Positions 1-5,171 of a stretch of DNA of 5,171 nt are shown one piece after another. The position numbers and the translations under genes were made by a program. The stretch is from Hellea balneolensis (GTDB lineage: Bacteria > Pseudomonadota > Alphaproteobacteria > Caulobacterales > Maricaulaceae), in NCBI GenBank assembly GCA_003233025.1, contig QIKS01000230.1, positions 1 through 5,171 on the forward strand. The letters are read 5' to 3'. Each line of letters starts with the position of its first letter. The first letter of the stretch is position 1. The notes under the pieces were generated by a model. It saw only the letters and a list, made by a program, of their open reading frames with translations, made no database searches and was not told where the DNA came from.

Positions 1-731
<731 letters not shown>

Positions 732-783
732 TTATCCTCGGCCAATTGTTTGTCCTTGTGTGGATTTTCATCCTTCACTGGCC

Positions 784-811
784 ATATGGGAGAGATTTTT
801 GCCGCTACAAG
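784..811 (-). promoter_or_regulatory. Heat-shock (RpoH/sigma-32-like) promoter of dnaK
   Basis: On the minus strand the -35 region reads CTTGTAG (811-805) and the -10 region TCCCATAT (791-784), with 13 bases between. The sigma-32 consensus is CTTGAAA, 11-16 bases, CCCCATnT; the match is 5 of 7 and 7 of 8 (counting n as a match) with correct spacing. Transcription would start around 775-778, giving a dnaK leader of about 70 bases. Its position directly ahead of dnaK, a classic RpoH target, makes the match meaningful. It was found by eye; no weight-matrix score was run. Confidence 0.7.
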
Positions 812-814
812 GGT

Positions 815-843
815 TTGACTGTGATTCCTTGCAATTTTTTACC
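815..843 (+). promoter_or_regulatory. Possible housekeeping promoter of alkB (weak)
   Basis: TTGACT at 815-820 matches the -35 consensus in 5 of 6 positions. At exactly 17 bases spacing lies TTTACC (838-843), which matches the -10 consensus in only 3 of 6 positions. A start near 850 would leave a leader of about 15 bases before the alkB ATG at 865. The strong -35 and good spacing are the only support. The element lies immediately beside the dnaK heat-shock -35 at 805-811, so the two polymerases would compete for overlapping DNA. Confidence 0.25.
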
Positions 844-864
844 CCCCAGTGCAAAAATACGCTT

Positions 865-1497
865 ATGACCACGTCATTTCCCAAGGGTTTTAGGTATAAA
901 CCTGAATATTTCGATAAAACTGCGCAAATCGCCCTGCTGGCAGCGGTAACAGATGCAGTACGCGGCCCGGCGCCGTTCTTTCAAGGCAAAATGCCACGCA
1001 CCGGTCAACCCTTGTCCGTGGTCGGCAGTAATTTTGGCCCGCTCGGCTGGGTGGCGGATATTACCGGCTACCGCTATGATAAAGTCCATCCCAAAACCGG
1101 CAAGCCTTGGCCGCCATTACCAGATTTATTGCTCAATTTATGGAACGACGTAACCGGCTACCCCGCCCCGCCCGAAGCCTGTTTGATAAATTGGTACCGG
1201 GAAGGGGCGACAATGGGCATGCATGTGGACGCGGACGAACATAATTTGGGCGCGCCTATTGTTTCGGTGTCCTTAGGCGACCCGGCGCGGTTTCGTATTG
1301 GCGGGCCAAAGCGCGGCGGCAAAACCCACAGCTTAAAAGTATCCAGCGGCGATGTTGTCATCATGAGCGGCGCGGCGCGGGCCTGTTATCACGGCGTTGA
1401 TAAAATTTTCCATGGCCAAAGCACATTGGTGCCACAGGGCGGGCGGATAAATCTAACCCTGCGGCGGGTTCATAAAGTTGACCCTAGAGCGCTCTAG
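865..1497 (+). CDS. alkB: DNA repair dioxygenase AlkB (Fe(II)/2-oxoglutarate dependent)
   Basis: Oxidative demethylase that removes alkyl groups such as 1-methyladenine and 3-methylcytosine from DNA, using Fe(II), O2 and 2-oxoglutarate. The 210-aa product is close to E. coli AlkB (216 aa). Iron ligands are H120 and D122 (MHVDADE) and H176 (CYHGVD); the 2-oxoglutarate signature RINLTLR gives R194, N196 and R200. GPLGW (58-62), GYRY, KPWPPLP and CLINWY (106-111) fit the substrate and cofactor-binding parts of the family, and [18 protein letters not shown] follows the usual core. The ATG at 865 is chosen because [14 protein letters not shown] then aligns with family N-termini. An in-frame ATG at 640 would add 75 residues antisense to dnaK with no AlkB similarity. 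No clear Shine-Dalgarno precedes the ATG, so translation may be weak or the leader short. Stand-alone gene, divergent from dnaK and convergent with cobT; no Ada partner nearby. Confidence 0.95.
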   Translation: MTTSFPKGFRYKPEYFDKTAQIALLAAVTDAVRGPAPFFQGKMPRTGQPLSVVGSNFGPLGWVADITGYRYDKVHPKTGKPWPPLPDLLLNLWNDVTGYPAPPEACLINWYREGATMGMHVDADEHNLGAPIVSVSLGDPARFRIGGPKRGGKTHSLKVSSGDVVIMSGAARACYHGVDKIFHGQSTLVPQGGRINLTLRRVHKVDPRAL

Positions 1498-1501
1498 TTT
1501 T
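1484..1501 (+). terminator. Perfect palindrome with T-run at the alkB/cobT junction
   Basis: CTAGAGCGCTCTAG (1484-1497) is a perfect 14-base palindrome followed by TTTT on the plus strand. As RNA it could form a 5-bp stem with a GCGC loop and a short U-run, a minimal intrinsic terminator for alkB. In the cobT direction the palindrome is followed by GGGTC rather than T's, so it looks one-sided. The stem is short and partly A-T, so termination may be inefficient. Both genes' TAG stops lie in its right arm. Confidence 0.35.
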
Positions 1502-3314
1502 GCGTAAAAAGTTCCGCCAATTTCTCTGTCATCACGCCGCCTAATTCTTCAATGTCGGTAATGGTGACGGCGCGGGTATACCAACGGGTGACATCATGAT
1601 TGATGCCGATCGCGATCAGCTCAACCTCGGAGCGGTTTTCAATCTTATCAATAACCTGGTGCAAATGGCTTTCCAAAATCCCGCTTTTATTGCGCGACTG
1701 GGTCGCGTCATCAACGGGGGCGCCGTCGGATATGACCATCAAAATCCGGCGCTGCTCTGGCCGGGCCATCAAGCGCCCAAAAGCCCATTCCAGCGCCTCG
1801 CCGTCTATATTTTCCTTCAGCAAGCCCTCACGCATCATCAAGCCGAGATTGTATTTTGCCCGTCGCCACGGCATGTCGGCGGATTTGTAAATAATATGGC
1901 GCAAGGCATTGAGCCTGCCGGGAGCGGGCGGTTTATCCGCCGCCAGCCAGTCTTGAAACGGCGCACCGCCTTTCCACGCTTTGGTGGTAAAGCCCAAAAT
2001 CTCCGCCTTGACGGCGCAGCGCTCCAAAGTGCGGGCCAAAATATCAGCACAAACCGCTGCCGTCATAATGGGCCGCCCGCGCATGGAGCCTGAATTATCA
2101 ATGAGAATTGTCACCACGGTATCGCGAAATTCCGTTGCTTTTTCTTGCTTAAAAGAAAGTGGATAGGCCGGGTCGATGATAATGCGGGTCAGGCGGGCAG
2201 CGTCCAAAACCCCTTCTTCAAGATCAAAGCTCCACGAGCGCTGTTGCTGCGCCATCAACCGTCTTTGCAGGCGGTTGGCCAGACGGGCAATAACGGTGCT
2301 CAGCCCGCTCATATGGCCGTCCAGATACGTGCGCAAGCGTTCCAGCTCGTCTGGCTCGCACAAATCTTCCGCCTTGACCACCTCGTCATGGCTCGTCGTA
2401 AAAATGCGGTAAGGCGGTGGTGCATTGCTTAAGGGTTGCGCCCTCTGGTCAGGGCGTCGGGCTTGGTCGTCAGGATTGCCGTCCCCGTCCACATCATCCC
2501 CGTCGATCATGTCCTGGCCTGCGCCGTCCGCGTCGCCTAGGGCATCGGCCTGGCTTAGCTCGGCGCTGCCCGGCTCGCTTTCGTCTTGCTGGTCTTGGGC
2601 GTTATTGGGGTTTTCCTCCTCCCCTTGACGGGCCTCCTCATCTGCTTCCTCGCCGGGGTCAAGCGCCGTCAGCTCTCCGTCCAAATCCAGCGCGCGCAAC
2701 AACGCATTGGCAAGCCGGGAAAAATCGGCCTGATCGTCCAGGTTTTGCGCCAAGGCGGAAAGCTCGTCTTCTGCCATCTCTTCCATAAAACTGCGCCACA
2801 CCCTCATAAGCCCTTGAGCTGTGCGCGGGGCGGGGCGACCTGAGAATACTTCTCGCGCCCAAACCCCGACGGCTTCCGCCAGGGGCGCATCTTGCTTTGT
2901 CAGACCCGGCGCGTCAAAGCCCTTACGTTTGCAGCGCGCCTCCTCGTGTGCCGATAAATTATCGCCGACCCCGTCCAATATATGACTTCCCAAAGCTTCG
3001 ATACGGGCTTGCTCTAACGCCTCGCACACCGCTCGCGCCGGGCCGGGGGCGGGCAGAGTTTCGGCGAAAATTTGCGGGTCGTGCAAGGAAAGCCGCAAAG
3101 CCAAAGCGTCCGCCTCGCCTCTGGATTTGGCCAAGGCTTCGGGGGCGAGCTGGCTGGCGGGCAAAGGCAGCAGGATTTGCGTGCCTTCGCTTGTGTTGGC
3201 AATCCCCCCGACATTGCCGCCGAAACGAATTTCCAGTTCTTTGTCTTGCGAAAGCGCGCGGGTCGTGGCGCCCAGGGCGCGTTTATAAGTATCGAGGGGG
3301 GTGCTTTCGGGCAC
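1494..3314 (-). CDS. cobT: Aerobic cobaltochelatase subunit CobT
   Basis: Subunit of the ATP-dependent CobNST cobaltochelatase, which inserts Co(II) into hydrogenobyrinic acid a,c-diamide in aerobic cobalamin synthesis. This is the chelatase CobT, not the E. coli-type phosphoribosyltransferase of the same name. It has 606 aa, near the usual 600-635. Residues 1-210 form the helical N-terminal domain ([13 protein letters not shown] at 98-110 is typical). About 211-290 is a low-complexity Asp/Glu/Gln-rich linker. About 300-395 includes [17 protein letters not shown] and the DLEEG stretch. The C-terminal VWA domain (about 397-606) carries the MIDAS motif [10 protein letters not shown] (D406, S408, S410), [10 protein letters not shown] (441-450) and ISDGAP (528-533), all strongly CobT-like. 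The start is GTG (3314-3312), 5 bases after the cobS stop; a GGTGG inside the end of cobS could serve as ribosome site, so translational coupling is likely. The stop overlaps that of alkB by four bases. Confidence 0.96.
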   Translation of the reverse strand: MPESTPLDTYKRALGATTRALSQDKELEIRFGGNVGGIANTSEGTQILLPLPASQLAPEALAKSRGEADALALRLSLHDPQIFAETLPAPGPARAVCEALEQARIEALGSHILDGVGDNLSAHEEARCKRKGFDAPGLTKQDAPLAEAVGVWAREVFSGRPAPRTAQGLMRVWRSFMEEMAEDELSALAQNLDDQADFSRLANALLRALDLDGELTALDPGEEADEEARQGEEENPNNAQDQQDESEPGSAELSQADALGDADGAGQDMIDGDDVDGDGNPDDQARRPDQRAQPLSNAPPPYRIFTTSHDEVVKAEDLCEPDELERLRTYLDGHMSGLSTVIARLANRLQRRLMAQQQRSWSFDLEEGVLDAARLTRIIIDPAYPLSFKQEKATEFRDTVVTILIDNSGSMRGRPIMTAAVCADILARTLERCAVKAEILGFTTKAWKGGAPFQDWLAADKPPAPGRLNALRHIIYKSADMPWRRAKYNLGLMMREGLLKENIDGEALEWAFGRLMARPEQRRILMVISDGAPVDDATQSRNKSGILESHLHQVIDKIENRSEVELIAIGINHDVTRWYTRAVTITDIEELGGVMTEKLAELFTQN

Positions 3315-3319
3315 GCGGT

Positions 3320-4303
3320 TTAAGCCACCATAATGGCGGCGACGCTTTCGCTCAGGTCTTCGCCAAACGCTCTTTGGTAAAATTCGGCAATAACCGGACG
3401 TTCCAGCTCGTCACATTTATTGAGAAAGGTCAAACGAAAGGCAACGCCAATATTGTCGTCAAAAATGCGGGCATTTTGCGCCCAATTCATCACCGTGCGT
3501 GGCGACATCAGCGTGGAAATATCTCCGGCCATAAAAGCATTCCGGCTCATATCGGCCACCCTTACCATTTTGGCGATAATATCGCGACCCTCTTTGCTGT
3601 CATAGCTGGGCGAGCGGGCCAAAATGATTGCGGCTTCGGCGTCATGGTCGAGATAATTTAAAGTGGCGACAATTTGCCAACGGTCCATTTGACCTTGGTT
3701 AATTTGCTGGGTGCCGTGATAAAGCCCGGTGGTATCGCCCAGCCCGACCGTGTTCGTCGTCGAAAACAAACGAAAAGCACTGTGGGGGGTGATGACCCGG
3801 TTTTGGTCAAGCAATGTCAGCCGACCTTCGGCCTCCAATATTCTTTGGATAACAAACATAACGTCCGGGCGGCCCGCGTCATATTCATCAAACACCAAAG
3901 CAACGGGGTTTTGTAAGGCCCAAGGCAGCAATCCTTCGCGAAACTCCGTCACCTGCTTGCCGTCCTTGAGGACAATGGCGTCCTTGCCAATAAGATCAAT
4001 GCGCGAAATATGACTGTCGAGATTGATCCGCACCAAAGGCCAATTTAGCCGGGCGGCGACCTGCTCAATATGGGTTGATTTGCCCGTGCCGTGATAGCCT
4101 TGCACCATAACGCGGCGATTGTGGGTAAAACCGGCCAAAATCGCTTTGGTGGTTTGCGGATCAAAGCGGTAGGCTTTGTCCACAGGCGGGGTATGTTCAC
4201 AAGGCTTGCTAAAGGCGGGCACCTGTATGTCAACATCTAGGCCAAATGCTTTTTTTGCAGACACTTTGGTGTCGGGTTCAAATACCGGGAAAATATCGCT
4301 CAC
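3320..4303 (-). CDS. cobS: Aerobic cobaltochelatase subunit CobS (AAA+ ATPase)
   Basis: ATPase subunit of CobNST cobaltochelatase. CobS and CobT form a ring-shaped motor related to BchI/BchD of magnesium chelatase that drives cobalt insertion by CobN. The 327-aa length is normal for the family. An N-terminal segment (1-60) with [12 protein letters not shown] precedes the AAA+ core: Walker [10 protein letters not shown] at 69-77 (K75), [17 protein letters not shown] at 92-108, Walker B ALVFDEYD at 135-142 (D139, E140), sensor-1 STTN at 181-184, then [17 protein letters not shown] (193-209) and SPRT at 267-270 with a possible sensor-2 arginine, R269. All expected motifs are intact. The start is GTG at 4303-4301, since [21 protein letters not shown] fits family N-termini and an AAAGGG site lies 7 bases upstream. 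It sits 11 bases after the J-domain gene and 5 bases before cobT. No cobN is in view. Confidence 0.97.
   Translation of the reverse strand: MSDIFPVFEPDTKVSAKKAFGLDVDIQVPAFSKPCEHTPPVDKAYRFDPQTTKAILAGFTHNRRVMVQGYHGTGKSTHIEQVAARLNWPLVRINLDSHISRIDLIGKDAIVLKDGKQVTEFREGLLPWALQNPVALVFDEYDAGRPDVMFVIQRILEAEGRLTLLDQNRVITPHSAFRLFSTTNTVGLGDTTGLYHGTQQINQGQMDRWQIVATLNYLDHDAEAAIILARSPSYDSKEGRDIIAKMVRVADMSRNAFMAGDISTLMSPRTVMNWAQNARIFDDNIGVAFRLTFLNKCDELERPVIAEFYQRAFGEDLSESVAAIMVA
3325..3329 (-). promoter_or_regulatory. Weak ribosome binding site of cobT
   Basis: GGTGG on the minus strand, 10 bases before the GTG start and inside the last codons of cobS (its final Val-Ala). It is only a partial Shine-Dalgarno match. 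Ribosomes ending at the cobS stop (3322-3320) would be 5 bases from the cobT start, so re-initiation is the more likely route. Confidence 0.35.
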
Positions 4304-4310
4304 AGGAATG

Positions 4311-4316
4311 CCCTTT
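4311..4316 (-). promoter_or_regulatory. Ribosome binding site of cobS
   Basis: AAAGGG on the minus strand, 7 bases before the GTG start. It overlaps the TAA stop of the upstream J-domain gene (4317-4315), so the stop and the ribosome site share bases. This supports both the GTG start and co-translation of the pair. Confidence 0.65.
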
Positions 4317-4926
4317 AGGTTAAATTGGTTGTTTTCAAAACCTTATAGGCTTTGACCACGCGTTGAAAAGAGGCTTCTGTGGTCCGGTCGCCGCCATTGG
4401 CGTCCGGGTGAAGTTGTTTGACCAATTGGGTATAACGTTCGCGCACCATTTTTGGCCCGGAAAATTCATCAAGACCCAAATCATTGAGGGCTTTAATCTG
4501 AAGTTTGGTCAACCGGCGGCGCGGCGCTTCTGCCGCAGCTTCGTCGCCTTCGCCAAAAATATTATAATCATCGGCAAAGGCCGCTGTGCCCGCTTTCGCT
4601 TTCTTGCGGGCTTTGGCCCGCTCGCCCGTATTTTTACGCACGTCCCATGTCGGCCTATGTCCGTGGCGCGCGCCAACTTGCCACTGCGTAATATCGGCGT
4701 CGCTCATACCGGAGAAGAAATTCCAGTTTTTATTGTATTCACGGGCATGGGCAGCGCAGAAATAATAATATTCGCGCAATTGGTCGGGGTTTTTGGGCGC
4801 CTTGCAGCCACCTTTGGAAACACAGCCGGCCCATTCACAAGGACGCTCTTCCGGTTTTAGTTTTTGCCCCGGCGGCTTTATCCTGATATCAAGGCCCTTG
4901 GGGCGGTATTTAAAATCGTCTGTCAT
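4315..4926 (-). CDS. J-domain protein with Cys-rich N-terminus, linked to cobST
   Basis: A 203-aa protein with a C-terminal J domain, the module that stimulates ATP hydrolysis by Hsp70/Dna[20 protein letters not shown] leads into helix II ([12 protein letters not shown]), the invariant HPD at 173-175, and the [14 protein letters not shown] helix, ending at 203. It has no Gly/Phe region and no DnaJ-type zinc-finger repeats, so it is not canonical DnaJ. The N-terminal part has C30, C35, C41, C57 and H60 (CEWAGC, GGCKAP, YYFCAAH), spaced so they could bind a metal ion; this is inference. A basic stretch ([11 protein letters not shown], 103-113) and an acidic/Ala stretch (DEAAAEA) link the halves. 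First gene of a likely operon with cobS and cobT; client unknown. I recall similar genes upstream of cobS in other alphaproteobacteria. The ATG at 4926 gives [20 protein letters not shown]; no strong Shine-Dalgarno precedes it. Confidence 0.9.
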   Translation of the reverse strand: MTDDFKYRPKGLDIRIKPPGQKLKPEERPCEWAGCVSKGGCKAPKNPDQLREYYYFCAAHAREYNKNWNFFSGMSDADITQWQVGARHGHRPTWDVRKNTGERAKARKKAKAGTAAFADDYNIFGEGDEAAAEAPRRRLTKLQIKALNDLGLDEFSGPKMVRERYTQLVKQLHPDANGGDRTTEASFQRVVKAYKVLKTTNLT

Positions 4927-4970
4927 AGTGTGTACACTTTATATTTTAACGTAAAATAAGGGAAACTAAA
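4927..4970. promoter_or_regulatory. Divergent leader between the J-domain gene and bolA
   Basis: Only 44 AT-rich bases separate the two opposing ATG codons, so promoter elements for each gene must overlap the other gene's leader or coding start. TATATT (4940-4945) and TAAAAT-like stretches on both strands are possible -10 boxes, but no -35 at good spacing was found for either, so no promoter is called. A perfect 8-base palindrome, GTGTACAC, lies at 4930-4937, right at the J-domain gene start; it could be part of an operator. No cobalamin-riboswitch-sized leader fits here. Confidence 0.45.
4958..4963 (+). promoter_or_regulatory. Ribosome binding site of bolA
   Basis: AAGGGA with 7 bases to the ATG at 4971: a good Shine-Dalgarno match that fixes the bolA start. 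Confidence 0.7.
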
Positions 4971-5171
4971 ATGGGACACATCGCCGATACGATCAAGGAA
5001 AAACTTGAGCAAAATTTCAACCCTGTGCATTTGGAGGTCATTGACCAGTCCCATAAACACGCCCACCATGCCGGCGCAAAAGCCCATGCCCAAAAACACG
5101 GCCATGAGCCGGGCAGCGGCGAAAGCCATTTCCATGTGAACATTGTCTCAAAAAAATTCAAAAACCTCAAC
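4971..5171 (+). CDS. bolA: BolA family protein, N-terminal part, cut by window edge
   Basis: The first 67 codons are visible; BolA proteins usually have about 75-105 aa, so perhaps two thirds or more is here. IADTIKEKLEQNFNPVHLEVIDQSHKHAHHAGA (residues 4-36) is the family's first helix and strand with the typical LEVIDxSHxHAxHAG signature, and GESHFHVNIVSKKF (50-63) is the next conserved segment; H53 in ESHF is the conserved His used in Fe-S coordination with monothiol glutaredoxins. Known members act in Fe-S cluster trafficking with such glutaredoxins, and E. coli BolA also as a DNA-binding morphology/biofilm regulator. Between HAGA and GESHF there is an extra His-rich stretch (KAHAQKHGHEPGS) about 10 residues longer than usual; residues 28-55 hold eight histidines. 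Divergent from the J-domain gene. The gene symbol is at family level only; it could be a BolA paralogue. Confidence 0.9.
   Translation, partial: MGHIADTIKEKLEQNFNPVHLEVIDQSHKHAHHAGAKAHAQKHGHEPGSGESHFHVNIVSKKFKNLN

Noticed and set aside
754..773. Small inverted repeat GGAT-TTTC-ATCC in the dnaK leader as a hairpin or RNA thermometer
   Set aside because: The stem is 4 bp and does not cover the dnaK ribosome site; chance is a sufficient explanation.
1494..3314. cobT read as nicotinate-nucleotide-dimethylbenzimidazole phosphoribosyltransferase (the other protein called CobT)
   Set aside because: The acidic linker, VWA/MIDAS domain and adjacent cobS identify the cobaltochelatase subunit.
2897..3661. 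254-codon open frame on the plus strand across cobT and cobS
   Set aside because: It is antisense to two well-conserved genes, is rich in Arg, Gly and Ala as expected of a shadow frame, shows no recognisable domain and crosses the cobS/cobT junction.
4363..4860. 165-codon open frame antisense to the J-domain gene
   Set aside because: It has no motif or ribosome site, while the minus-strand frame has a clear J domain.
4927..4970. Cobalamin riboswitch ahead of the J-cobS-cobT cluster
   Set aside because: The leader is only 44 bases and no B12-box-like sequence is seen, far too short for this riboswitch class.
4923..5170. Minus-strand open frames overlapping bolA
   Set aside because: They mirror the bolA coding strand, which has a good ribosome site and clear BolA motifs; the membrane-like composition is a product of the reverse frame.

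Overview
The window looks like an ordinary chromosomal segment of an alphaproteobacterium with moderate GC content (roughly 50-55% by eye; not computed). Three things point there: a DnaK N-terminus of proteobacterial type, the cobS-cobT pair of the aerobic CobNST cobaltochelatase, and the arrangement bolA <-> J-domain gene -> cobS -> cobT, which I recall as common in Rhizobiales and Rhodobacterales relatives. I cannot name a genus. No insertion sequence, phage gene, tRNA, rRNA, CRISPR array or sign of recent transfer is visible.

Layout. 1-707 (minus) is the first 235 codons of dnaK, cut by the window edge. 708-864 is a divergent intergenic region; it holds a good match to a heat-shock (RpoH/sigma-32-like) promoter reading into dnaK. 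865-1497 (plus) is alkB, an Fe(II)/2-oxoglutarate DNA repair dioxygenase. 1494-4926 (minus) is a tight three-gene cluster transcribed in the order J-domain gene, cobS, cobT, with gaps of 11 and 5 bases and GTG starts for both cob genes. alkB and cobT converge, and their stop codons overlap inside a perfect 14-base palindrome. 4927-4970 is a 44-base divergent leader. 4971-5171 (plus) is the start of a bolA-family gene, cut by the window edge.

How the genes work together. CobS (AAA+ ATPase) and CobT (acidic linker plus VWA/MIDAS domain) form the motor of the ATP-dependent cobaltochelatase, which inserts cobalt into hydrogenobyrinic acid a,c-diamide with the large subunit CobN (not in this window). 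The J-domain protein with its possible zinc-binding N-terminus is likely co-transcribed, which suggests, without proving, a chaperone role linked to this complex. BolA is a divergent neighbour whose family works with monothiol glutaredoxins in Fe-S cluster handling. dnaK and alkB are stress-response genes back to back. No cobalamin riboswitch is evident ahead of the J-cobS-cobT cluster.

I see no convincing undescribed system. The points most worth a second look are the histidine-rich insertion in BolA, the J protein bound to cobST, the stop-codon palindrome, and the heat-shock promoter.
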